Positions 20,862-31,369 of a DNA stretch of 64,000 nucleotides are shown here, piece by piece. Origin of the DNA: Nectonema munidae (taxonomy: Eukaryota > Nematomorpha > Nectonematoida > Nectonematidae); contig JAUIRK010001007.1 in the NCBI GenBank assembly GCA_030549495.1, positions 62,001-126,000 of the forward strand, read 5' to 3'. Each line of letters starts with the position of its first letter. The first letter of the stretch is position 1. Under the pieces are notes generated by a model, which saw only the letters and a program-made list of their open reading frames with translations, did no database searches and was not told where the DNA came from. The position numbers and the translations under genes were made by a program.

Positions 20862-22719
20862 ACCAAAAGTGTCAGAAAAGTAGATAAATCAGAGATACGG
20901 TTAATGAGCATAACTTTACTGAATACCGATTAATCGACAGGGAAGCTGATATAGCGCCTGATTTATAGGTGCATATCCATCCATTCAATGTGAACTTAAT
21001 TAAAACATACTTCTTATACTCCCTCTATTTGCATATAATGTTGTAATATCTAAATGGGTTGCCAGACAAAATGTCGACAGTCTCAATGTCAACATTTGTT
21101 CAAATGTGAAGTGTCGACGAAAATGTTTTTTATGGTATTTCTACGGAACGTGTGGCAATACTGATATTATTTAAATGCCTCAAAATTCATTCAAGGTGCT
21201 AACTAACGAATACTAAGGTGATAAAATAGTAAAAGAAGAAAGAAATTTATTGAAGTGACAAAAAAACATTGAGAATATGGTTTCAAAATATGTACACAAT
21301 TCCAAGAGCCACGCTAAAGGCCAATAAAAGCCACTAATTGTGTCGCTCGGTCATTTGATAATTCGAAACAATATGTAGTTATATTATATACAAACATATA
21401 TACACGTAACCTTATCAAGGTCAGAATTTAGGAGGCATTTACTCTTGACCCTCTCTTTGAGTTGAAGATCAAAAGTATAAAAGATCATTTTGCCTCCCTA
21501 TGAACAGAATTAGTGATGTATGAGTGGGTTGAGAGAATTTCTAAAATGGGTCAAAGAAGTAAACTCGATTGAAATAAAAGTGAATCTACTCGTCATAAAA
21601 TTAATTTATTTTTTATTATACTGGATTATTTTTTTCTTTGTGAGACTAAAAGACGCCTATTTTTCCACAAATTTTACTATAAAGAAGGCATTAGAGGTGG
21701 ATATTAAGCCTTGAATTTAAAAAAAGCCGATTGCTGTAGTGAAATATTTAGATAAAAGAATGTAAAGCAATCAGGCTTTCAGCTGGTAGATGATGCTTTG
21801 CCCAAAGATTTTTTTCTCCTCTGAGTGTTAAAAAATTTAATGTTTATTTATTATAACAGTTGTCTTCGCAAATTTCAGTATCTTAATCATTTTACTATCG
21901 ACTTCATCAAGGATTATACTTCAGTATTAGTCACATAATAGAAGCCAATATGTCCACTAACTTTACTTTGAGAAAGGAAACTAATCCTATTTTGAAAGTA
22001 ATATTTAACCTTGAAATTTTTGAGAAAAAAACGAATTGCAGTTTATGACAAAAATTTAGATAAAAGAATGAAAGCCCCCCACCCTCCTACTAACATAACT
22101 CTAGCGACGGGCCTGGAAAGAATCCAAACAGTTCCCCTTCAATGTATCTAGTTTTATAAAATTGTCAGTCTACTTCGGTAGCAGTGGAAAGATCATTCAT
22201 CTCTTTACTGAAAAAATTGTTGGCAAAAGATAGAAATTTCTTGCCATCAAATATTTTTAAATATTTTTTATTTTATTTTAACATCATAATTTTTTTTCTC
22301 TATTACCTATGTTTTTTCACGTTTAAATGTTCGTTCAAAATAAACATAATTTCTAAAAATATATCTACTTTTTATAGCCAAAAAGTAAAATAAATGAAGT
22401 TAAACCTTTAACAATAAACTCAAATTTTGAAAAAATGAGTTTAAGAAAGGTTTTTATCGAGAATTTGTTTAATTTTGAGGATTTGGAACTAAAAAATTAA
22501 AAAAAATAGGTTAAGTCAACATTTGTAGCAATATGTCTATATTTATTCTGTTTATGAAAAGATACAGTGCTTGTTGAAATGTGAGCATTCAGATTATGTA
22601 AAAAATTGTTAGCTAGAGAGTCAAAGCTTAGACTTGAGTCGGTTGAGGCTTCACATTTTCTTCCTTAAGTTTAGCGTAAAGCATATTAAAATCGAGAATT
22701 GTTTTAGTGATAAAGCAGT
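20862..22719. other. No gene recognised
   Basis: Two diverged stretches (about 21640-21770 and 21960-22075) share ATTTAGATAAAAGAATG and neighbouring sequence, a weak local duplication. 22075-22112 (GCCCCCCACCCTCC ... GCGACGGGCCTGG) resembles the right end of the hAT-type element at 7751. Minus strand 22720-22640 reads TKTILDFNMLYAKLKEENV, possibly more of the adjacent LINE. Confidence 0.35.
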
Positions 22720-22721
22720 TA

Positions 22722-23096
22722 CAGTTGACTACCTCTAATCCGGAAATCACTACGAACCTTCGCTAATCCGGCACTTTGATTATTCAGGGATTCTTTAATT
22801 TGTTAAAATTATTGAATGATTGATTCAATTAACAACTGAGCTTCTTGAAGGTTTAGAAAATAAAAGTTTCATAAATAAAGAACTAATGATTCTTTATATC
22901 TTGCAAGGAAAATTAAATAGAGAAAAACCAAAGCACCTAAAACAATACGTTTAAAATAAATGTTCAAAAAATTATCTAAACCCAGTAGAATCAGTACATT
23001 CAAATTCTAATGTGCAATAATTTTAGTTGTACCAGAAAAAATCACTAATTCGGAAAGGCCGAATCCCAAGCATTCCGAATTAGAGATAGTCGACTT
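22722..23096. mobile_element. pogo-like MITE
   Basis: Terminal sequences CAGTTGACTACCTCTAAT and, inverted, AGTCGACTATCTCTAATTC are inverted repeats of the pogo/Tigger type (CAGTCGACTnTCTnTAATnCG), with a TA at the left edge. The interior has further CTAATCCGG / CTAATTCGG blocks at both ends and no coding sequence. It lies within or against the endonuclease end of the minus-strand LINE. Confidence 0.65.
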
Positions 23097-24143
23097 TCGA
23101 GTTGACAACTTTATTGTTGGAGAGTACCTAACGGAAAGAAATATCTCAACCAGCAATTTAGTGGCTTTATTATATTTAAACAATTCATATTAAAATCCCC
23201 TAGTCCAATGTTGTTCTTGAACTTTTTAATTGAATCTAGAAAGGTAGAAGACTCGTCAAAAAAGATAGTGTAATAACTTTTCGAACAGATTGTTGTTGGT
23301 CGATACACACATTATGAACACATGCATGTACGTTTCTATATCGATCAAAAATCTTTATTCATATATATATAAAGCTAGACCACGATGAGTAGTGTCTTTT
23401 CAAGGTAAGGAGGATATAAAAGCATATTCATCAAGAATCAAATTATTATTAAAAGAAGTTTTTGAGAGCCAGGTTTCTTGTAAAGCAATCTCATGAAAAA
23501 CTCTATCTGAGTTATACTTGAGTGAATTCAATATAAAACATAAACCGTCAAATTTTGAAGAAAGGGACTGCGAATTCAAAGATAAAATATTGAGATTGGA
23601 TGAACTAAACTTGGCGTTCTCCAGCAGTATAATTTTTACAATCAAAATGATTAAAAATTTCTTCAAAGATATTAAATTTATTTTTAAAATAAAAGTTGAG
23701 TCAAAATTATAAAAAAAGATTTCACTGTATTGGTTACTGCTCATTGATGATAGTGTAAAAGTTCTTGAATTCATGGCTTTTATCAACTATAGAATGATAA
23801 TTATTCAAAAATTGGTAGTTACAACTATTTTGAGGACATTTCATGCATGCATGCAAAACGTTTCTCCACAGGTCATTTTTAATATGTATGCTCCGCGCAG
23901 GAGTACTTTTTAAATTTAGTATTCCTTTTACATCCAGATGTCAAATGCCCGTATTTAATGCAGTTATTGCAATATTTAATTTTAGGAATGAATACTAGAA
24001 CATCAAAAGAAAGTGGTCCAAAATAAATATGCTTCAACTTAAAAACCTTTTCTGAGTATTTTTCACTGAAAAATATGCAAAAAACTGAGATATAAAAAAT
24101 ATAGAAACAGAAAATGACTTTTTGGTGATAACTAAAGCATATA

Positions 24144-26718
24144 CAGTGGAACCTCGGTTTTCAAACGTCTCGGTACTCGTACAATTCGGTTTTCGACCAA
24201 AAAAACCGAGCCAAAATTGTTTTCGTTTTCGAAGAGAATTCGGTATTCAACCAACTGCCAAAACGTGATGAACGTAAATTTTCAAGGAATAGTAACACGT
24301 ACAAATAATAATAAATAAGTTTTGATGTTACATAGAAGAGCATTACAATCTTCTTTCTTCTCATATTAACACTCAATTTAATAGATAGACACGCATGAAC
24401 AACTGACATCCAATATTTATATAAAACATACACATAGAATTGATAACACATGTACACATTATATATACTAACAGTGCACATAACATATATAATAATCCTT
24501 CTTGCACATAACAAATCATACTCTCATTTTTTATAATTGCGAAAAACTAAGAGAGTAACCCTAGAAGTAAGGAAGGAAATAATAGCAAAATATGAAAATG
24601 AAGTTCGTGTTTCCAATCTTGCGTCAGAGTATGACATAACGAAATCTACATTATCAACGTTTTTGAAAAATAAAGAGATTATTAAAGCTGCTCATGTTGC
24701 AAAAGGATCTAAAGTGATTACTGATTAGTAAACAAAGACCACAGATAATTGAAGTTGAAAAGTTATTGCTCGTATTTCATCATCATCATCCATTCGCTCT
24801 AATGAGCAGGTCTTTGTCCTGGCGAGTCAAGGTCGACCTTGAATTTGCAGCGACGTCTCCATCTTCCTTTCATTTCAGCATCTTCAATCTTCAGGTTCCT
24901 TTTCTTCATGTCTTCTTTAACAGCATCTTCCCATGTTTTTTTCGGTCTCCCTCTCCTCGCTTGTCCAGTGATGTTTTCATCCCATAGTCTCTTCGTTAGT
25001 CTTTGTGGATCCATTCTCTCTAAGTGTCCTAGCCAACGGAGTCTATGCTCTTCCAAATACTGCTCTATATCTTCCACCCCTAATATTCTTCTAATCTCTT
25101 TGCTTCGCACTTTGTCCAGTAGAGTTTTGCCAAACATCATTCGTCACATCCTCTTCTCATGAGACTGCATGCATCTCACTTCAACCTTCTTGATTGGCCA
25201 ACGCTCTGTTCCATAACACATAACACTTCTTACACACGATTTGTATAGTCTTCCTTTTAACTTCAATGACAAAACTCTGCCACACAGTACGCCAGCAATA
25301 TCATTAAACTTTTTCCAACCAGCTCTAATTCTTGATATCACCGTTTTTTCAATTTCGCCATCTCTTGTTAGAACATCATCACCCAAATAACAAAACTCCT
25401 TTACTACTTCGAATTCATCTTCACCTAGTTTAACGAAGCCTTGATCTTCCACAATTTCATGATTTATCTTACAACTGCGACATATGAAATTTTTCGCTCT
25501 GCTCAATGGAACAGATAAGCCTGAACATCTCTTATGAACCCATAATTCGCATTTCACGCATTGAATAGCATTCCTAACTGCTCTGCTTCCACACACACTA
25601 CACGGATCGATAGCACTTACTGAGTCAAAACATTTTCTTGTGACGACTTTCATTGCTTTCGTTTTTGCAATATTCACCTTCAAACCTTTGCTTTCTAAGG
25701 CTTCTTTCCAGCAACTGTACTTGTTTTCAACGTCTTCTCAACTGCTGCCAATCAATATCAAATCATCAGGGTAAAGAATTTCTCTCATGTTCTTGGATAT
25801 GTTTTCTGCCAGTGCATCCATCACAATCGTGAAAAAATTGCTCGTTATTAATGAGAAACAGTTGAAAGGGGATTGGGTACGTGAAGCATTTATCTGTGAA
25901 AAAGCGCTAAATATTTATGGCGATCTAGTTAATAAAATCCACGGTGCAAGTTTTGAAAAGTTAGATTTTAAAGCAAGCAGAGAATGGTTCGAAAAGTTAA
26001 AAAAAATGAAGCGGAATTCACAGTGTAATTAGGCATGGAGAGGCGGCAAGTTCAAAGAAGGAAGGAGCAGAGAAGTTTAAAAAAGAATTTAATGACTTCA
26101 TAAAAGCGGAAGGTTTTCTCCTAGAACAGGTTTTTAATGGAGACGAAACAGGTTTGTTTATTTTAGAAAAAGTTGCCAAACCGCACTTATATAACAAAAG
26201 AGGAAAAAGCGCTACCAGGTCATAAACTTATGAAAAATAGGTTGACTATTTTGATGTCTGAAAACACGGTGACTACAAACAGAACAGTAAGCATGTTCAA
26301 TGACAATGTGATAACTCATTTAAAAAAAAATTAAAGAGCCGACAAAAACAACAAACGCTGGAAAAATTTTTAGTGAAAAGGACAGAGACTCCGAAGTAAA
26401 CTGTGATTCCGTAAAAGTTACTATAGAAGAGGGCTCTACTTCTGAGTAGTAACTTGCCCTGTTATTCACTTGTACGTTATGAATAAAGATTTTTTCTTTA
26501 ATTTTTCCTTTTAGTAATACAGTGGTACTTTGGTTTTTGACGATGATTTGTTTGTACAAAGTCCTACATACTTGAACAGTAGAGTTGATTTGGTGTTTAA
26601 GAACGGATTATTTGCTTTTACATAAATTCTTATGGGAATAAGTGATTCGGTATTGGACCAAATCGGTTTTCGAACACTTTGTAGGAACAAATTGTGGTCG
26701 AAAACCGAGGTACCACTG
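24144..26718 (+). mobile_element. pogo/Tigger DNA transposon, split by an RTE LINE
   Basis: Ends CAGTGGAACCTCGGTTTTC (left) and CAGTGGTACCTCGGTTTTC (right, inverted), with TA on both sides. Plus-strand 24537-24757 encodes the CENP-B/pogo helix-turn-helix (KRVTLEVRKEIIAKYEN, then ASEYDITKSTLSTFLKNK). After the inserted LINE, 25835-26220 resumes with INEKQLKGDWVREAFICEKA, EWFEKLKK and the GDETGLF catalytic-aspartate motif. Sequence from after ALPGHK to near the C-terminus is lost, so the DDE domain is incomplete and the element is dead. Confidence 0.88.
24774..25832 (-). mobile_element. RTE-type LINE inserted in the Tigger transposase gene
   Basis: Minus strand. It starts in the reverse transcriptase palm (AENISKNMREILYPDDLILIGSS, with YPDD where YADD is usual), then carries a zinc-finger insertion (CSVCGSRAVRNAIQC ... 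HKRCSGL ... FICRSCK), FCYLGDD, CVRSVMCYGTERW and the tail EHRLRWLGHLERM. It ends in ATGATGATGATGAAA at 24790-24776. Two open frames (25683-25144 and 25140-24799) are separated by a stop. The flanks AAAAGTTATTGCTCGT and AAAAAATTGCTCGT are an imperfect duplication of the Tigger target. Confidence 0.87.
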
Positions 26719-26720
26719 TA
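26518..26720. mobile_element. Palindromic Tigger-end element or MITE
   Basis: Begins TACAGTGGTACTTTGG and ends CCGAGGTACCACTGTA. The two arms pair over about 60 bp each, including ATTTGTTnnTACAAAGT. It may be a separate 203-bp MITE inserted at TA beside the Tigger, or the Tigger's own 3' end with a palindromic subterminal repeat. Flanks TAGTAA/TAGTAATA slightly favour a separate MITE. Confidence 0.6.
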
Positions 26721-27613
26721 TAGTAATATATAAAATAGTAACACAATAAATATTTATTAAAATCGACAATATCATGAAATGCCGACATTTTGTCAATCGG
26801 CTTTAAACTATTTACGATCTAAATATGTTGTAATCATATTTCCATTGTAACTAACTTAAAAATAAATAAGTATATTTTAAGAACTATAACTAATTTTCTT
26901 ATACTTGATCTAGTGGAGGGGAAGTTAACTGGTGCAAGCAAACGACAGATGAGACTTGTAGCCGCTACAATACCTGTGATATAAAATCGATGTAAAATTA
27001 CAATTCAAAGCAAATTATCAAAAAATAATACAAGAGAATTTACTATTCAATCAAATTTATTCGGTTTTATTGATTTCAAAATAGTGTGATTACAAAATCA
27101 TGAGCAATAACGATTGAATAGATATCCGATAAATGTTTCATCTAACAAAAATAAGGATTAAAGAAAAATTTATATAAAATACTTGAGAATATTTTTAGAT
27201 ATACATGTATATGGAAACTTTAGGTTAGAAACAGTAGAATATAGAAATTATGTCCATTATTATAAAAGAAAAAATATTTGTTAATAAAAAAATTATAAAC
27301 TGATTTTCTTACATTTGAAAGCATATTTTAGGATTTAAAAGAAAATAAAATGTGAGGCACTTTTAAAATAGACCGAGATAAAATTCATTATTAGTCCATA
27401 GAGAAAAATAATTTTCATTTAAAAAATCAATGGCCCCTACTGAAAAAATAGGCCGCAGTTTTTGAAAAAAATGCATATTATTCAAAAAGTAAAGCTAGAA
27501 AAGTTCATTTGTAAATTGAAAATAATTACTTTAATGGAAATTCAGGTGGATTTGTAACTTTTTTTTGTGTATTTCTACATTAAATAAATAAACGTTTTAC
27601 TATGTTTTTTTAT

Positions 27614-28822
27614 AGGGTCCACTATTATTCCTCATATATATTAACGATATTAATAAATGCAATACCAACATTGACTTTTTTCTATATGCTGATGATATCA
27701 CTTGTAATATTTCAATAAAAAATAATTTGTTACCTTTCACCTCTGAATCCCTTCAAAAACATTGTTATTTAGAATTAACAAAATTACTTGAATGGTGTAA
27801 ATTCAACTACCTAATTATGAAAAATCTAAATCTATGATCTTCTGTAAAAAAAAATCTATCAAATAAGACTTTCATATTTCTCTTCCTTTTGAATTTGTAA
27901 ATAAATTTAATTTACTAGGATTAATCATTAATGATAATTTGTAACGGAATGATCATATTTCTTATATAATTTCCAAATTAAATAGAGTTGCTGGCATTCT
28001 TAAATATTTTAGGTATTATTTTACTGTATTATTGTTTGGGGACACCAAAATACTTCATCAATTTTAAAAGTACAAAAAAAAGTCTTGAGATATATTTGTA
28101 ACTCAAATTATTATTACTCACATACAAATAAACTCTTCTATATGTCTAAAGTTGTTAAATTTTCAGATCTTTATGAACTTTATCTCTCATTGTTTATACA
28201 TAATTTTTTTCTCACATCAATTGCCTTTTAATTTTTCTGAACTTCTTCTTCTAAATTTTCAAACTTCAGAATATTCTCTTCGATTCCCCAATAAAGTAAG
28301 AATACCTTTCTTCAAACATCAATCTTCATAGCAATCTATATATTACAAAACATCTAAACACTGGAACAAATCGTTACAGTCCAATTTCTGTAACTCAAGA
28401 CGTAATTTTAAGAAAAACCTAATGACTCAATTTTTTAATAGTTATACTTCTTATTGCAATGTTTCTAGGTGTTATGTTTGTAATAGATAAATTGTAACAC
28501 TGCAAATGTAAATATTATTTTATATATATATTTTTTCTTTAACTAGTTTACCCAACACATCTATATAATTTTATTGTATACATTTTATGAAAATCATTTA
28601 TACTCATTAATTTGTTATTTATCATATCCATATACATTAATCATCTAAGTTATATTGGTAGACCATCTAAGCGGAATTTTTCCTTTTGGCCATCCATCAA
28701 TGTTCAATTTACTAAAATCTATTCATTTGTCATATTACACGCAAAAACATTTTTTCCACTTCATTTAATCATTATATTGTTGTTCTTATTTGAACTTGTA
28801 AATAAATTTCTTCTTCTTCTAT
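27614..28822 (+). mobile_element. CR1/L2-like LINE relic, RT to 3' end
   Basis: Begins inside the reverse transcriptase at GPLLFLIYINDI, then FLYADDIT (catalytic YADD) and a C-terminal thumb in several frames. The end near 28490 carries the CxxC-like RCYVCNR, comparable to VNCYVCLN in the copy at 1-3396. The 3' UTR closes with TAAATAAATTTCTTCTTCTTC at about 28800-28820. It has multiple frameshifts. It lies just downstream of, and opposed to, the inverted 5' half at 23100-27310. Confidence 0.75.
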
Positions 28823-29282
28823 GTGTTTTTTTAGTTTTTTCTTTATAATTAATACTTGGATTTTATAAAGTAACCTTTTCTTAGACAGGTCATAAAGCCG
28901 TTGATATAAAGATAGGGGGAGTGGTCTAACAGTTTCTTTAATTCATATAGGCTGACAACAAACTACAGCTCCAGGCCTCATGGTTCCCTTATCTGCCCCT
29001 GGACAGAACAGATTTTTTTGAACAAATATATTTTAGAACTGCATGCAGTATGTAGGTTGAATTTTTAAGTACTTTAGAGAGTATGATGATATGTTTGTAT
29101 ATAATTTTATTAGTGATGCAATAAAATAACCAGAGACGTTAATTATTTTAAGAAAAACAATATATAGCAATCTTTCAACAGTAGTGTGGAAAGAAAGCAT
29201 TTAAGAAAGATAAAAAATTTTCACTAAAATGTTATAACGGGGGAGGGGGAATTTTAATTTGTTAAATCCTAATTTGTTCTTA
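28823..29282. other. No gene recognised
   Basis: AT-rich sequence without a supported feature. Confidence 0.4.
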
Positions 29283-29345
29283 GAGTGTACCTCTCAGCTT
29301 AAAAGTTGAAGGTCAGGGGTTCGACCCCCAAGGCTCCCAAATCTT
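29283..29345 (+). repeat. tRNA-like SINE head
   Basis: GTGTACCTCTCAGCTTAAAAG followed by a perfect B-box, GGGTTCGACCCCC, and AAGGCTCCC. The A-box is poor and no complete cloverleaf forms, so it is a SINE head or tRNA pseudogene. Confidence 0.45.
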
Positions 29346-29619
29346 AAAAACAAATTCACAAAAACTGTGATTAACCATATTAAGCATAATGCGAGCATAT
29401 AGCCTTACGGCTGAAAGTGCTTTGATATCTTCAACCAACAAACCAACATAGTGTAATAAACATATGTTACACACGCATAAATTCAAGTAATACTCATAGA
29501 GAGTCGTCAATAAAACAAATAAGTTCATGCCTTTATAAAATAAAAATAAAATTATTATGAGACTTTAACAAAGTTTGTAATCTTCTGCCATTTTACAAAT
29601 CTGTAGCCCTCATTCATAA

Positions 29620-29765
29620 TATCATCTGTTAACTCCACCATACAGTTGAAAGTTCATCACCTCTTAGTTAAACCATAATCTTTTAAGCATGCGAGACCTT
29701 CCAACACCTCAGTAATCCCTCGTTTTGGGGGAATTACTTTATATTAGTTTAATTTATAATGACTT
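29620..29765 (+). repeat. Dispersed repeat, copy 2
   Basis: Diverged copy of 14340-14480, same orientation. Shares CTTAGTTAAACCA, ATCTTTTAAGCATGCGAGA, CTCAGTAA and TCGTTTTGG. Confidence 0.55.
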
Positions 29766-29774
29766 TTAGCTTAA

Positions 29775-29935
29775 GAGTCTAGGAAATTAGTAAGTCTGGA
29801 AATTGTTTATAACTGACTTTCTTAATTGCAGTTAAATTTCATAATGAAGAGGAGATTTGACAATGGAAGTAAATTATTTCCTTATAACCCGAATTTCGTC
29901 ATAACCGACTTTCTTATAAACAAATTTCACTGTAT
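29775..29935. repeat. pogo-type terminal sequence (fragment)
   Basis: The right edge, inverted, reads ACAGTGAAATTTGTTTATAAG then GTCGGTTATGACGAAATTCG, the style of pogo/Tigger MITE ends. The left part (AAATTGTTTATAACTGACTTTC) partly pairs with it. More ATAACGAA motifs lie at 30225-30250. Confidence 0.35.
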
Positions 29936-30264
29936 ATATATTTATTTGCAAACCATCAGATAATTACACATTGAAAAAAACTTCTCATAATTTTTAGTCA
30001 CTATCTAACTAAATGTCATACGAAACAAGTCGCCCGACAGCACGTATTATAATTAATTGCGTGATACTACCATATTCCTAGATTTTTGAGTGTATTTAAT
30101 TTGATACACTTTTATAAAAAGATTATTCTGTGCTTAATTTTTAAAAATAAAGATGAAGAAAACAACTAAGTAAAAACCTTGTTTTTAAAAAAAAAGAGGA
30201 AAAAATCGATTTGTATTGATCTCAAGTTATAACGAATTATAACGAAGTATTGAGTGTTCAACGT

Positions 30265-30480
30265 TGAAAGAAAGAAAGAAAGATTTATTTGCAAACAGAT
30301 ATGCATACACAAAAGTGAATCACAGCAAATGACATATTGAATAAGTTACAATCATTTTGTAAACAAAATCAAAAAGTATGATAAAAAAACATTTGTCATC
30401 AATCGACTTGCAGGGTTGTCATAAGGCCCTTGAGACCGCTACAATGACTACCTTATGTTACAAATAGAATAAACAGTTAT
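30265..30480 (-). mobile_element. LINE 3' UTR fragment with (TTTC)n tail
   Basis: Read on the minus strand it ends GTTTGCAAATAAATC followed by four TTTC units, like the CR1/L2-type tails elsewhere in this window but with a tetranucleotide repeat. No coding sequence. Confidence 0.5.
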
Positions 30481-31369
30481 AGGATGTTAGGTAAGATTTT
30501 TAGAAGAGAATATGCTCAACAAAAATTCGGATAATATAATAAAAAATATATATATATATTAGTTATAGAAGTATAAATGAAAGAGTGTTTAACGTTACTT
30601 CACTAATTTGACTTAAAATACAATTAAATAAATTTTTAGATATTTAATATATATATATATGTTGTAGAGTAGTTAATTTTATCTAATATATTTGACAATA
30701 ATTATATCATCTCAAAAATAGGATCTCTAAAATTCATATTATTCTAAGTGTTTTCACATTATTTTTTAGACATTATTTTATCTTTGATTTTTCTCATCTT
30801 TCATTTTATTTTTTCATAAATTCGAACCTTTTATTTTGTCGGCTTCATAAATTTATTCGAATGAACTTGATTTTTAATTTATTGTATGTAATTTATGTTG
30901 GAGCCTATTATGCCTGAACTTTCTCCTTTTGATTCTATTTCATTTTGACGTTTTATATAATACTTAAAATAGAATAATATACTACATTTTCCCAATATGT
31001 TATTAGGATAATTAAATAGTGATTATAGAGTATAGACCTGTAAAGTGCATGAAGAATAACGCAAATTACTTAATAAAATCCATTAATAAATAATTAAAAT
31101 ATTGGTTCAAGAAATTTTAAATGAAGCGGTAAAAGTTTTAAAAAGTATCAAATAGTATTTTTAACTGTTAAAATACTAACATATTAAGCTTTAATAAATT
31201 TCTAAGTTATTTTTTTTATAAGTACCCATTTTGTTCCAACTAATTTGAAAAAAAATTTCAAAAATTTTATTAAAGTATGTTTTAATTTCTATTTTTACTC
31301 TAAAGCGTTATAGATAATTATTTTTCATTTAGTAATATCTTATTTTAATTTATCTTCTAATAGCGTTTA
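30481..31369. other. 5' flank of the MICAL-family gene
   Basis: Very AT-rich, with (TA)n runs at about 30543-30560 and 30645-30660. An in-frame TAG lies at 31361-31363, three codons before the start ATG, so the coding region cannot extend further in this exon. Confidence 0.5.

Larger units (their letters stand above)
23100..27310 (-). mobile_element. CR1/L2-like LINE 5' half, copy B, split by a Tigger element
   Basis: Minus-strand order is 5' region (27305-26925), ORF1 (about 26925-23800, interrupted), then endonuclease (23786-23111). ORF1 shows HIYFGPLSFDVLVF and the knuckle KYCNNCIKYGHLTSGC at 24080-23930. The endonuclease shows NILSLNSQSLSSKFD, QETWLS, YRPT and GLGDFNMN, in separate frames. 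It has several stops and is older than the LINE at 1-3396. The region 24144-26718 is a later transposon insertion. 7690-8540 is a second, shorter copy. Confidence 0.75.

Noticed and set aside
29283-29345. Functional tRNA gene
   Set aside because: Only the B-box is convincing; acceptor and anticodon stems do not form.
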